A stretch of 64,000 nt of DNA from NCBI GenBank assembly GCA_937120535.1, contig CAKZJX010000011.1, forward strand, positions 24,152 through 88,151, read 5' to 3'. The DNA is from an uncultured Anaerolineae bacterium (GTDB lineage Bacteria > Chloroflexota > Anaerolineae > Anaerolineales > Villigracilaceae). Under the pieces are notes generated by a model. That model searched no databases. It was not told the origin of the DNA and saw nothing but the letters and a program-made list of their open reading frames with translations. How positions within the stretch are numbered: position 1 is the first letter of the stretch; every line of letters starts with the position of its first letter. The position numbers and the translations under genes were made by a program. Positions 1 to 9,204 of the stretch are shown here, piece after piece.

Positions 1-457
1 TGCCGTTGCCGTAGAAGACGCTCAGGAAGCGTGTAGAGCCCTGGCCGATCCAGAGCTCGAACACCCAGGAGGCGAAGTTGATGCCTGCCTGGGGGCGGGT
101 GGTCACTGGCATGTTGCTGATGGAGACGATCACGGCCGGCAGGCTCAGCCACGAAGGATCTTCCACCCGGCGCGCCGTGAGGGGGTTGACATCGGGCGGG
201 AAGTTGTCAAGTTCGGGGCCAAGGCGCAGGGGAGCCAGGCGGGGCTGGTGGGTAGGCGTGGGAGAAGGAGAGGAGGTGGCTGTGGCGGTGGGCGGAGCGG
301 GCGTTTCGCTCGTTTGGCTCGGAAGGGGGAAAGGGGAGGCAGGAGCTTCTGGCAACGGCGAGGGAATAGCTTGCGGCGTGGGCCGGCAGGCAAGCAAGAC
401 GAGCGGCAGGATTAGGATGGCGAATAGCAAGCGGGACAGCAGGTGGAAACCTTTCAT
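1..457 (-). CDS. DUF3048 (YerB-like) lipoprotein, C-terminus cut by window edge
   Basis: Reading leftwards from an ATG at 457, the frame stays open to the window edge, giving the first ~152 residues. A lipoprotein signal (hydrophobic stretch ending LLAC, Cys about residue 24) is followed by a Pro/Ser/Thr-rich linker and then a segment with NPLTARRVEDPSWL, a VIVSISN strand and RPQAGINFAS. These match the start of the DUF3048 domain. The family is exported and of unknown function. The C-terminal half lies outside the window. It follows the LCP gene after a hairpin terminator. Family call is from motif recognition and no search was run. Confidence 0.75.
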   Translation of the reverse strand, partial: MKGFHLLSRLLFAILILPLVLLACRPTPQAIPSPLPEAPASPFPLPSQTSETPAPPTATATSSPSPTPTHQPRLAPLRLGPELDNFPPDVNPLTARRVEDPSWLSLPAVIVSISNMPVTTRPQAGINFASWVFELWIGQGSTRFLSVFYGNG

Positions 458-474
458 GGCGGAGCCGAGGAAAG

Positions 475-504
475 CATCACCGCAGAGGGGTCTCTGCGGT
501 GATG
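475..504 (-). terminator. Perfect 12-bp stem hairpin after the LCP gene
   Basis: A 12-bp perfect inverted repeat (475-486 and 493-504) with a 6-nt loop lies 7 bp beyond the stop of the LCP gene and before the DUF3048 start. The downstream U tract is weak (CTTTCCTC on the minus strand), so termination may be partial. Confidence 0.6.
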
Positions 505-510
505 ACGGTC

Positions 511-1995
511 TTAGGGGATGAGGTTGGCGTTGGCCACGTCGAGGCCGATGCGCAGCTCAATGTCCACTGTGGAGGCGGGGTTGGGTTCGAATTTGATCTG
601 GGAGGTGCCCGAGTTGCCGTTTAGCCCGAAGAGGTGGAGGAAGAGCCGCAGGGTGTAGAGCTTGGGTGAGTGCAAGACAATCACGGTGCGCTGGGAAGCC
701 TGGTCGCTGCCCAGTTCGGCGACGTTCAGACCAAAGCCTTGCAGGTAGGCAGCGGCGCGTTGTCCCAAATCGGGGGTGTAGGTGCCGTTGATGATGCGGA
801 TGCGCGCCCCTTCCTGGCGCGCCAGCTCCAGCGGATCGCCCGAGGCCATGGCCGAGGCAGCGCCGCTGCCGAAGATCTCATCGCGCAAGATGCGGATTTG
901 ATCGGGTTTGGCCTTGAACACGCTGGCATCTTCGCCGCCTAGCACGGTGCGGCCGAAGGTGATCATGGTGTAGTCAATGATGCCAGTCTTGATGTTTTCG
1001 CGCGGGATGCTCTGCAACAGGACGGCCAAGCGGATGCCATCTTCGAGAGATAGGTTGGTGCGAATGCCGGACGAGAACAGTTGGTATAGCTGCGGGGCCT
1101 GTCGGATAAAGGTTGGGAAGTAGTCCGGATTGAGCACCTTGTCCATGATGGCGAAGATCACGTCCTGTTGACGGCGGGCGCGGTCAACATCGCCGCCTTC
1201 GGTTTTGCGGGTGCGGGCATAGGCCAGGGCTTTCCAGCCGGGTAGGTGGCGATAGCCGGGGGTGATGACGACTTTGTCCTTGCCGGTGCCGATTGGGTCG
1301 AGCACCAAGCGTTCGCGCACCATCACGTTAATGCCGCCGATGGCGTTGATCATCTCGATGAAGGTGTTGAAGTCCACCTGGCCGTAGTAGTGCACTGGAA
1401 CGCCGAGGAGCTGTTCCACGGTCTTCATGGCCAGGGCCGGGCCGCCGCCGGGCAGTTTGGACCCCTCGCCGATGGCATAGGCCATGTTGATGCGTCCGTA
1501 ACCGGAGCCCGGGATGTTCACCCACAGGTCGCGGGGGATGGAGAGCATGCCGGCGGTTTTGGAGACCGGGTCAATGGTGAAGAGGATCATGGTGTCGGAA
1601 CGAGGGGCTTCTTTTTTGGCTTCCCAGTCGCGGGCGTCGATGCCAATGAAGAGGAAGTTGATGCGGCTACCGCCGTCCCAGGTCGGAGCCGGCACGTCCA
1701 TCGGGGCGGAGGCGGTTCCCCCTTCAGGCATAATAGAAGCGGGATCGGGAGTGGGTTGGGGAATGGGGGTCCCTTCAGGGTTGAAGTTCAGCAAAGCAGG
1801 GGCAGCGGCTCCACAGGATTCGGGGGGGAGGCCCGGCAGGTTGGTGATGGTCCAACAGACCAGCAGGTTGCGTGTGAAGAGAAAGGTGGCCGCTCCCAGG
1901 CCGATGGCAAGGATCCAAAAGATCAGGCTAGGGAGGAGGCGCCACACCGATAGGCGCGGTAGGGTGAAGGTAAGGGATGGAAATCGGATGTTCAT
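511..1995 (-). CDS. LytR-CpsA-Psr (LCP) family cell-wall glycopolymer ligase
   Basis: The 494-residue protein has a single N-terminal membrane anchor (about residues 20-42), a Pro-rich linker, and an extracytoplasmic LCP domain starting near FLFIGIDAR. Family hallmarks are visible: RSDTMILFTIDP, MLSIPRDLWV, the GGINV loop and ALAYARTRKTEGGDVDRARRQQ, which carries the conserved Arg and Asp residues of the pyrophosphate and Mg site. A LytR_C-type domain follows (IRIINGT near residue 400). LCP proteins transfer undecaprenyl-linked glycopolymers to peptidoglycan or proteins. The start overlaps the HEAT gene stop by 4 bp, so the two are translationally coupled. Confidence 0.9.
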   Translation of the reverse strand: MNIRFPSLTFTLPRLSVWRLLPSLIFWILAIGLGAATFLFTRNLLVCWTITNLPGLPPESCGAAAPALLNFNPEGTPIPQPTPDPASIMPEGGTASAPMDVPAPTWDGGSRINFLFIGIDARDWEAKKEAPRSDTMILFTIDPVSKTAGMLSIPRDLWVNIPGSGYGRINMAYAIGEGSKLPGGGPALAMKTVEQLLGVPVHYYGQVDFNTFIEMINAIGGINVMVRERLVLDPIGTGKDKVVITPGYRHLPGWKALAYARTRKTEGGDVDRARRQQDVIFAIMDKVLNPDYFPTFIRQAPQLYQLFSSGIRTNLSLEDGIRLAVLLQSIPRENIKTGIIDYTMITFGRTVLGGEDASVFKAKPDQIRILRDEIFGSGAASAMASGDPLELARQEGARIRIINGTYTPDLGQRAAAYLQGFGLNVAELGSDQASQRTVIVLHSPKLYTLRLFLHLFGLNGNSGTSQIKFEPNPASTVDIELRIGLDVANANLIP

Positions 1996-2573
1996 AATTG
2001 GGGCTTTAGATACACCATGTTTACGCCCATGTTTTCCAGGCCGATCTCAGCCCAGTATTGGAGCATGGCCGAGTCGTTGGACAGGGCTTCGATCATGGGC
2101 TGGATGGCACGTGGGTCGGCAATTTTGGCGAGGGCGTGCATGGCATGGATTTTGGCGGATTGAGAACCTTCTTTGAGCACTGCGATCAGGGCGTCGGCGG
2201 CCGGCCGCCCGATGGCGATCAGGGCCCGCGCAGCTAGGTCGGCGACTAGTGAATCGGGGTCAGAGAGGGCGCAGATCAAGGCGGGGATGGAGCGCTCGGA
2301 GGGGTGGCTACACAATCCCAGGGCGGCGCACTGACGAACCTCGGGGGCGGGATCGTCGAGCAGGGGAAGGAGCAGGTCAGCCTCGACTTCGGGGAAGGAG
2401 GCCAGCGCCCGCGCAGCCCACCAACGAGTGTCTATCTCCGGGGAGTCCAACAGGGCACGCAAGGCGGGAATGACTGTTTCTCGATCTAGCTCGTGCAGTA
2501 GGGGCAGGGCGGCTTCGGCGCGCTCCTCATTGCCACTGGTGAGGTTGGCAAGTAGCTGGTTGAGGTCAGGCAT
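1992..2573 (-). CDS. HEAT-repeat protein
   Basis: The 193 residues consist of about five ~31-residue helical repeats with the HEAT pattern: paired helices, Asp/Pro turns such as DDPAPEVRQCAALGL and SDPDSLVADLAARAL. HEAT arrays act as protein-binding scaffolds, and no partner can be named. It overlaps the LCP gene by 4 bp downstream and the Trm112-like gene by the A of a TAATG upstream, so the three form a coupled operon. No signal peptide or membrane segment is seen. Confidence 0.85.
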   Translation of the reverse strand: MPDLNQLLANLTSGNEERAEAALPLLHELDRETVIPALRALLDSPEIDTRWWAARALASFPEVEADLLLPLLDDPAPEVRQCAALGLCSHPSERSIPALICALSDPDSLVADLAARALIAIGRPAADALIAVLKEGSQSAKIHAMHALAKIADPRAIQPMIEALSNDSAMLQYWAEIGLENMGVNMVYLKPQL

Positions 2574-2791
2574 TATGTCTCCAGCGGAGGGACAGGTAGC
2601 TGTTCAATTGGGGTGGCGATCCACTTTTCGCCTTCGTCGAGCAACATGATGGGGATGTCGTCCACAATCGGGTATTTGCGCCCACATTCGTTGCAGATCA
2701 GCCAGCTTTCCCGATGCAGGGTGAGCAGGCCATTTTTCTCACGCACGCAGTGTGGACAGCGCAGGAGTTCAAGCAGTTCGTTGCTGATCAT
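2573..2791 (-). CDS. Trm112-like small zinc-ribbon protein
   Basis: The 72-residue protein has two CxxC knuckles (CPHC near residue 13 and CNEC near 36) followed by RKYPIVDDIPIML, which is diagnostic of the Trm112p/UPF0434 fold. Family members act as activating partners of methyltransferases. The start at 2791 is chosen because GGAG lies 5 nt upstream. A longer frame to 2851 adds 20 residues with no family match. It couples to the HEAT gene through TAATG. Confidence 0.85.
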   Translation of the reverse strand: MISNELLELLRCPHCVREKNGLLTLHRESWLICNECGRKYPIVDDIPIMLLDEGEKWIATPIEQLPVPPLET

Positions 2792-2911
2792 AATTGCTCC
2801 GTATTCGGTAGGCAGGTATTTTACCAGAGGTTGCACGGGCTCTTCCACCATCCAGAGAGGGTCGATCGAGAACGCGTTCGCGCTGCGGAAGGCGGGCAGG
2901 GGATTTTTTGC

Positions 2912-4795
2912 TCAAGGTGAGGGTTGGCATAAGCCTTGTTTTTTGGCCTGTTTTTCTGCGTCCTCGGTTTCGGGGCCGTATTGGCAGACAGCTTGCCAGG
3001 GTTGGTAGTGGGTGAAGAAGCGGTCGGTGAAGTATACGACGCCGTTTTTCCAGACGGTGCGCTTGACGGTGACGTCGGCTCCGTCGGCGGCCCAGTCCAC
3101 CTGTTTGATCTGGCCCGGGTTGAGCTCGGGGTTGAGTTCAAAGCGGGGCGGCGGGGCCGGAACAACGTTGATCGGGCCAGTGGTGGTGTAGGTGACGGTG
3201 CGCCCATCGGAGGTGGAGTAGAACTTCCAGGTCAGGGATTGGGCGACCCGGTTGAAATAGGTTTCCATCAAGAGCCAGTAGGGGGTGTCGTTGACGAACT
3301 TGAAGTCCACCAGGGGGAAGTAGATGGCGGCATCCATGCCGGCCAGGTTGGGATCACGACCCGAGGCGGTTTGTTCGTAGTAGGAGACGCGGTAGGCATG
3401 GGAGTGGCGTTCTACGATGGGGAAGCCGGCAAAGAAGACGGTGCGGAACAGAGTGGTGCTGACTTGACAGACACCGCCCCCCACACCTTTGATGGTGCGT
3501 CCGCCGTAGATGATCCAGGCTTCGGTGAAGCCGTTGTCCAGGCTGACATCGCCCAGGGCTTTGCCCATCGAGAAGGTCTCGCCTGGTGCTACGAAGATGC
3601 CATGGAAGCGGGCTGCTGCGATGCGAATGTTTTGCATGCGCTCGGCGTTGGAGCCACGAAAATAGGTGGTGTGGGCTGCGATCAGTTCGCGGATGCCGAG
3701 CGATTCGGCAGTGGCGCTATCGGTGATGGCCGGCGGTTCCTCACGAATCACGAGGGGAACGGTGTGTTCGCCACGCAGCAGGGCCTGGTTGACGGCAGCC
3801 AGGGTGGCCGGCATGTCGAGGGTGCGGCCGATCACGGCGTTTTCGATCAGGACCAGTTGGCGGGTGTTGTCGTCGAAGTAGAAACGGGCATTTTTGGGGG
3901 GGCGGTTAATTTGGGCGGCGATGGGGATGAGCTTTTCGGCAAACTGGCTGCTTTCTAGGCCGACGTGGATTTCGGATATCTCACCGTTGTCCACGCGACG
4001 GATAATCAGCATTTCGGCCAGCAGGGCCGGCTCAAACGTCCACGGGCCGGGATCGCCTGGCACGGGGTTGGGCAGGACGAGCTGGAACGGTTGGGAAAGG
4101 ATGCGGCGCGCGATCTCGGCCTGGGCGGAGACATCCAGCAGAGCGGGGCGGGTCTCGACGATCACCAGAGGCACTTCGGCGTCGTGGAAGTTTTGTAATT
4201 GGGCGCTGAGCAAGCGCAAGGTGGCATCCACGTCGAGGCGGCGGCCGATTTGGCCAGGTTGGGCCACAACGGTTGTGCCCTGGATGTACAGGGTAGCCTC
4301 GATGGCTGGGCGGTTGATGGCGCTTGCCAGGCGGTTGAGATAGGCATAAGCCAAGCGCTCATCGAGGACGATCACCGGCGGCACCATCACTCCCTGGCGA
4401 CGGGCGCGCCATTGGTCGAACAGGGCACGCCACAGCCCTCCGCTGCGCCCCACATGGTAGGCTATCTGGGCGCTGGAGGAGGCATCGAAGACCATGCCCA
4501 ATTCGACCGGCGAAGCTACCCACAGGTTGGCGCCATCACGAAAGACGATCTTGCCCTGGATGGGGAAGGAGAGCGCTTGGTTGAGTTGAACAGCGGCTTC
4601 GGCTGGGGCCTTGCCCGAGAGGTCTACGCCGGCCACGGTCACGCCCGGAAAGATGCGGCCGGCATAGGTTAATTGATAGCCAAGGACGACCATCATTATC
4701 AGGGCCAGCGAGCCGGCAACGCCAACGATCAGCGAGGCGAGGAATTGGATCGGGAGGGGATAGGGGCGCGAGTAAGGCTTTGCGTAAATGGTCAT
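2912..4795 (-). CDS. VanW-family protein with peptidoglycan-binding-like repeats
   Basis: The ~627-residue protein has one N-terminal membrane span (VGVAGSLALIMMVVLGYQL), then two repeats of the PG_binding_4 type beginning GRIFPGVTVAGVDLSGK, then a VanW domain. The VanW core is recognised from FSMGKALGDVSLDNGF, GGGVCQVSTTLF and ERHSHAYRVSYY. Such proteins are extracytoplasmic and linked to the cell wall, and their biochemical activity is unknown. An in-frame GTG at 4804 is an alternative start. Neither start has a clear ribosome site. A C-terminal extension follows the VanW domain. Confidence 0.9.
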   Translation of the reverse strand: MTIYAKPYSRPYPLPIQFLASLIVGVAGSLALIMMVVLGYQLTYAGRIFPGVTVAGVDLSGKAPAEAAVQLNQALSFPIQGKIVFRDGANLWVASPVELGMVFDASSSAQIAYHVGRSGGLWRALFDQWRARRQGVMVPPVIVLDERLAYAYLNRLASAINRPAIEATLYIQGTTVVAQPGQIGRRLDVDATLRLLSAQLQNFHDAEVPLVIVETRPALLDVSAQAEIARRILSQPFQLVLPNPVPGDPGPWTFEPALLAEMLIIRRVDNGEISEIHVGLESSQFAEKLIPIAAQINRPPKNARFYFDDNTRQLVLIENAVIGRTLDMPATLAAVNQALLRGEHTVPLVIREEPPAITDSATAESLGIRELIAAHTTYFRGSNAERMQNIRIAAARFHGIFVAPGETFSMGKALGDVSLDNGFTEAWIIYGGRTIKGVGGGVCQVSTTLFRTVFFAGFPIVERHSHAYRVSYYEQTASGRDPNLAGMDAAIYFPLVDFKFVNDTPYWLLMETYFNRVAQSLTWKFYSTSDGRTVTYTTTGPINVVPAPPPRFELNPELNPGQIKQVDWAADGADVTVKRTVWKNGVVYFTDRFFTHYQPWQAVCQYGPETEDAEKQAKKQGLCQPSP

Positions 4796-4944
4796 CGGGA
4801 GCACATTCTAATCAGGATAGGTAAAGTCTGGGTTAATAACGCTGGGCGCTTGACAAAGGTTCCCCGCTGGGCAGAAGGTCGTTGCTGGACTTTTTTGTCA
4901 GACAGACGCTCTGCCGAGGTGTCCTTCGCCGGCCCGGCGCGCTG

Positions 4945-5529
4945 TTACTTCCACCACTTGGGGATTAGCATGGGCGTGCGGGCTTGGTATTCGGCGTAGG
5001 CTTGGCCGAACTCACGCAGGAGTTTTCGCTCCTCGAAGTAGGCGCCGATGAGGAGGTAGAGGGTGGCGGCTAGGTATAAGGTGAGCAGGTTGCAAGTCAT
5101 GTGCGGGGTGAGCCAGAGGAGGAGCAGGCCGGCGGTGTAGAGGGGGTGGCGAACGAATCGGTACAGTCCATCGGTGACCAGACGCGACGGCGTTTCGCCT
5201 TCGAGGATCTGCCGTAAGCCGAGGAAAGATAGCAGATCGGTCTGTAGGAGACCGATCAGGAGCAGGAGCAGGGCGATTCCCTGGCCGAGCAGCATCAGGT
5301 AGGAAAATGGCGCTGGGACGGCGTAAAGGGGCACGTCGGGCAGGGTGGCGGTCAGGTAGAGGATGGGCAGGAAGGTCAGCAGGGAGAAGGCGTTGTAGAA
5401 CAGACGGTAGCCGCGCATCCGCGTTGGGCCGAGCCAGGAGGTCAGGCCATTTTTGACGCGGTGCGAGGCCAGGAGGGAGTGAATCAGGCCCCACAAGAAC
5501 AGGGAAAGGGCTATCCAGAGGGGACTCAT
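4945..5529 (-). CDS. Isoprenylcysteine carboxyl methyltransferase-like / NnrU-like membrane protein
   Basis: The 194-residue integral membrane protein has about five hydrophobic segments. Its C-terminal half carries the ICMT/PEMT signature: DGLYRFVRHPLY, then a two-helix hairpin, then EERKLLREFGQAYAEY and a terminal P.LIP. This pattern binds S-adenosylmethionine in relatives. The substrate is unknown, as bacteria lack prenylated CaaX proteins. The start overlaps the stop of the HerA-like ATPase gene by 4 bp, so the two are co-translated. Confidence 0.75.
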   Translation of the reverse strand: MSPLWIALSLFLWGLIHSLLASHRVKNGLTSWLGPTRMRGYRLFYNAFSLLTFLPILYLTATLPDVPLYAVPAPFSYLMLLGQGIALLLLLIGLLQTDLLSFLGLRQILEGETPSRLVTDGLYRFVRHPLYTAGLLLLWLTPHMTCNLLTLYLAATLYLLIGAYFEERKLLREFGQAYAEYQARTPMLIPKWWK

Positions 5530-8045
5530 GCCGGCCCCTTATGTGCGACGCCAAAGGCGGGAACTTCGATCTCTCGGCCGCCGGTTTCGACCAGATAGTA
5601 GGGCGCCCAGGCGATGCCGAAGCGGATGAGATGGATGTCGGTCTTTTTGGGGGTGAGGGGGATCTCAGTGATCTTGTTGACTATATCGCCCCAGTGTTGG
5701 TTCAACCGCTCCACCAGGCGGGCTCGCTCAGCCTGGAGCTCGGCCAGCTGTTTTTTGAATTGGGCGATGGTCTGCAACGATTCTTCTACGTCGGCTTTGG
5801 CGTTGGCGATTATGCGTTGTTTGGTCAGTTGGGTGGAGAGGCTTTTCTTGCGGCTGAGCCCGAAGAGGCCAGCGCCCAGTTCGAGCAGGTTGGCGCCGGC
5901 TTCGAGTTTGCGGCTCTGGAGTTCGGCTTGGTCTTGCTGGAGTTCGCGCTCTTCGCGCTCGAGCTTTTCCTGCAGAGCAGCGATCTGGCGGTCGAAGCGG
6001 GCGGTCTCTTTTTCGATCTCGCGGTCGCGCGCTTGGCGGGCAGCCTCGGCGCAGGCTTTGATGAATTCGGCTTGGGAGACATCGGGGCCGGCGTAGACTT
6101 TGAGGGCTTCGTTGGCCCGCACTTTGAGCGACGTCGAGCGATAGACCCAGTCCAGGAAGTCTTTTTGGAGGGCGGTCATGCGTTTGGGGTCGGTCAGCAC
6201 GGCCGGCGGAGTCTCGAAGCGGGCGTCGGGCAGGGGGGAGGAGGAGAGGTTATCGATCGGCAGGCTGATGAGGAAGTCTTCCCAGCGTTGAGAGGCGTGG
6301 GGAGTGAGGTGGGGGATCAGGGCGAGGCGCGCTACTTCGACGTCGATGCCGTATTTGCGGTCGAAGAGGCGCACTTGGGCGGCGGCCAGCAAGGCCGGGC
6401 GGTAGAGGAGGCCGATCTGACGGGTGTCGTCTGAGAGGGAGAGGCCGCCGGCACGCAGAGCTTCGGGTAGGCTGTAGATGAGGGGCAGGAAGTATTCTGC
6501 GATGGCGGAGGGCAGGGGCGGGCGAGAGGTTGGGCGTGGGGGGCGCGCGGCAGGCGAGGGAACGGCCGGGGAGGGCATAACCGGCTCGAGGCCCAGGGAG
6601 GAGGCGGCCGGCCCGGAGGGAGGTGGGGTGGCGGCAGGGCGTTCGGCGCCGACCAAGGCGTTGAGAGCCGGGATTTGGGCGCGGGTCAGCGGCCCGGCTA
6701 GGTAGTTCATCACAAATCGGGTTTGGAAGACGACCGGGCCTTTTTGGTGGACGTTGTGCATGATGAAGATGCGCTTGCCCAGGGAGGCGATCAGTTTGTC
6801 GAAGGTGGCGCGAGAGACGGTGCCGGCAGCGCTTTCGAGGCCATCGAGCAGACGCTGTTTATCGCGATCGGTCTGGAGTTTGCCGATGAACCAGGTGCCG
6901 GCATTCGACATGGCTTTGTAATCCACATCTACCGGGTTTTGAGTGGCGAGCAGGACGCCCAGGCCGAAGGCGCGAGCTTGTTTGAGCAGGCGCAGCAGTG
7001 GAGGCTTGGAAGGCGGGTTGGCGGTGGGTGGCAGGTAACCGAAGATCTCGTCCATGTAGAGGAGGGCGCGCAGGGTGGTGGCCCCGGGCTGGGTGCGCAT
7101 CCAGGTCTCTAGGGCGCCGAGCAGCAGGGTGACGAAGAACATGCGCTCGGGATCGTTCAGATGGGCAATGTAGAACACGGTATGGCGGGGTCGACCCTCG
7201 GACGAGAACAGCAAGGAGGGAATGTCCAGCGGCGTCCCTTCACGCCAAACTTCAAAGCCAGGTGCTGCTAGGATGTTGTTGAGCAGCATGGCCAGTTGGA
7301 AGCGGTCTTTTTCGGGGAACAGGTTTTCTAGGGGAAAGGCGCCGAGTTTGTCGAACGGGGGTTGCTGGACCTGGTGGATCAAGGTCTCTAGGGTCAAGTC
7401 CTGGCCCTGGGACCAATGGCTTTCAAAGATGTTGGAGAGCAAGATGTGTTCGCGCGAGCGAAGCGGGTCCACTTCGTCCATGCCGACCAGCCCAAGCAGG
7501 GCGGTGACTGTGGAGGCGATGCGTTCGCGTAGGACTTCGCGATTTTCGGCCCACGGGATGGCAGGGGCGACTAGGGAGGAGAAGACGCTGACCGGCAGGC
7601 CGGCGTTGGAACCTGGGGTGTAGACGGCAAATTCCGCCGCCTGTTGTAAGGCCAGGATGCGGGCGCGGTCAATGCCCCATTCGGCCAGGCCTTTGCGCCA
7701 GCGTTCGGCGGTCTCTTGGGCAGCAGCTTCTAGGGATTTGCCCTCGCGGCGCACAGCATCAGCATCGAGCCAGGGTCGAAAGTCGTCGGGCGCCAGGTTG
7801 GGGAAGTGAAGGAGCAGGTTGGTGAGATCGCCTTTGGGATCAATCACGATGGCCGGGATGCCTTGCAAGGCGGCTTCTTCGAGCAGGCCGATACACAGGC
7901 CGGTCTTGCCTGAGCCGGTCATGCCAACTACCAGGGCGTGGGTGGTGAGGTCGGCGGGATCGTAGAGCAGAGGGGCATGGCCAGGTTTTCCTTGTTCGGG
8001 GTCGAACAAGCGACCGAGGTAGAATTTTCCCTGGGTATTGAGCAT
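5526..8045 (-). CDS. HerA/DUF853-like ATPase with C-terminal coiled coil
   Basis: The 839-residue protein has Walker A GMTGSGKTG near residue 41, then VIDPKGDLTNLL, and Walker B LLYMDEIFGYLP, followed by LLATQNPVDVDYKAMSN. This is the layout of HerA-helicase / VirB4-type ATPases (DUF87/DUF853). A Pro/Ala linker near residue 480 leads to a second domain, a long charged coiled coil (about residues 660-790) and a beta-rich tail. The start at 8045 has GGAGGT 4 nt upstream, while the longer frame overlaps the upstream gene. The DNA or protein substrate is unknown. Confidence 0.85.
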   Translation of the reverse strand: MLNTQGKFYLGRLFDPEQGKPGHAPLLYDPADLTTHALVVGMTGSGKTGLCIGLLEEAALQGIPAIVIDPKGDLTNLLLHFPNLAPDDFRPWLDADAVRREGKSLEAAAQETAERWRKGLAEWGIDRARILALQQAAEFAVYTPGSNAGLPVSVFSSLVAPAIPWAENREVLRERIASTVTALLGLVGMDEVDPLRSREHILLSNIFESHWSQGQDLTLETLIHQVQQPPFDKLGAFPLENLFPEKDRFQLAMLLNNILAAPGFEVWREGTPLDIPSLLFSSEGRPRHTVFYIAHLNDPERMFFVTLLLGALETWMRTQPGATTLRALLYMDEIFGYLPPTANPPSKPPLLRLLKQARAFGLGVLLATQNPVDVDYKAMSNAGTWFIGKLQTDRDKQRLLDGLESAAGTVSRATFDKLIASLGKRIFIMHNVHQKGPVVFQTRFVMNYLAGPLTRAQIPALNALVGAERPAATPPPSGPAASSLGLEPVMPSPAVPSPAARPPRPTSRPPLPSAIAEYFLPLIYSLPEALRAGGLSLSDDTRQIGLLYRPALLAAAQVRLFDRKYGIDVEVARLALIPHLTPHASQRWEDFLISLPIDNLSSSPLPDARFETPPAVLTDPKRMTALQKDFLDWVYRSTSLKVRANEALKVYAGPDVSQAEFIKACAEAARQARDREIEKETARFDRQIAALQEKLEREERELQQDQAELQSRKLEAGANLLELGAGLFGLSRKKSLSTQLTKQRIIANAKADVEESLQTIAQFKKQLAELQAERARLVERLNQHWGDIVNKITEIPLTPKKTDIHLIRFGIAWAPYYLVETGGREIEVPAFGVAHKGPA

Positions 8046-8073
8046 GGCGACCTCCGAATCAGAGAGATGGTTC

Positions 8074-9204
8074 TTAGGGGGTTTGGGCCTGTTGGTAGAT
8101 GCGCCAGAATTCATCTAAGTAGAGTTGGGCAATTTCTGGGCTGAAGAAGATCAGCAGATTCTCGTCGTTGCGTTCGTCGGCAGAACGGGTGAAATTATAC
8201 GATCCGGTGACCACGACCGAGCGGTCAATGATCAGCACTTTGTGGTGCATCAGGCCTTTGTTGCCGTCGCGGCGCACGTTGATGCCAGCTTGGTGCAAAC
8301 GATCGAACTCTGTTCCTCGGTTAGGTTGGATCTGATCGGCATCCATCACTCCGGCCACCGTTACCCCAGCAGCCTGACGTTGGATAATAGCCTCGGCTAA
8401 TGGGTCGGACGTGAAAGCATAGGCCAGGAAATAGATGCTTTCTTCGGCCGAAGCGATCAACTCCACCAGGCGCGCCTCGACCTTGTCATCGGGCGAAAAG
8501 TAGGTCTCCAGGCGGACCTGGTCCACTTCGATCACGGGGTTGGGGGTATCGGCGCGCGCAGCGGGGCCGAAGAGGTCATCTTGGAACATTTCATTAAACT
8601 CCACCAGGAAATTCTCGGCTAATTTTAGCGAGCGAAGATGGATCACGTTGTTGTGGTCTTGGTAAGCGCCGCTAGGAGTAAAGTTCATGGAACCCGTCCA
8701 GACCTGAGAGCGATCGATGATGATAAATTTGTGGTGCATCAGCCCTTCGCGGCGGTCGCCCAGGACGGGGATGCCGGCGTCGCTCAAGGCCTGGGGGACA
8801 GGGCGGTCGCGGTTATCGCTTTCCATCACCATGCGTACCAAGACGCCGCGATCGCGGGCCCTTAACAAGGCATTGCCCAGCTCGCGCAGGCTCAAGTTGT
8901 AGATGGCTACATCCACGCTCAGGCGGGCGGCGTCGATCGAGGCGATGATGGCTTGATCTATGCCGCCGGTTTGCTGCTTGGAGACCGGATTGGCAGGATC
9001 GGTGAAGTAGAGCTCAAAGAAGGGGCCTTGGTAGCCGTAGCCGACAAGCAGCGGGATGGGCTGGATGAAGGGCGCAGCGGCGGTGGTCGTCTTGGGAGGG
9101 GCGGTGCCTGGGAAAGGGGGAACTGTGGCCGTGGAAAAGGGGGTGCAGGCAAAGAGCAAGGTCAGAAGGGCTAGTAGGAGGAAGAAGGGGATTCGACGGA
9201 TCAT
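8074..9204 (-). CDS. Phospholipase D-like lipoprotein with two HKD motifs
   Basis: The 376-residue protein has a lipoprotein signal ending LLFAC (Cys20), then a Thr/Pro linker and two PLD half-domains. Each half has a complete active site: LMHHKFIIIDRSQVWTGSMNF-type and LMHHKVLIIDRS-type HxK(x4)D motifs. The pair should form one catalytic centre acting on phosphodiesters (lipid or nucleic acid) outside the membrane. It overlaps the kinase gene by one base (TAATG) and lies 28 bp ahead of the ATPase. Confidence 0.9.
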   Translation of the reverse strand: MIRRIPFFLLLALLTLLFACTPFSTATVPPFPGTAPPKTTTAAAPFIQPIPLLVGYGYQGPFFELYFTDPANPVSKQQTGGIDQAIIASIDAARLSVDVAIYNLSLRELGNALLRARDRGVLVRMVMESDNRDRPVPQALSDAGIPVLGDRREGLMHHKFIIIDRSQVWTGSMNFTPSGAYQDHNNVIHLRSLKLAENFLVEFNEMFQDDLFGPAARADTPNPVIEVDQVRLETYFSPDDKVEARLVELIASAEESIYFLAYAFTSDPLAEAIIQRQAAGVTVAGVMDADQIQPNRGTEFDRLHQAGINVRRDGNKGLMHHKVLIIDRSVVVTGSYNFTRSADERNDENLLIFFSPEIAQLYLDEFWRIYQQAQTP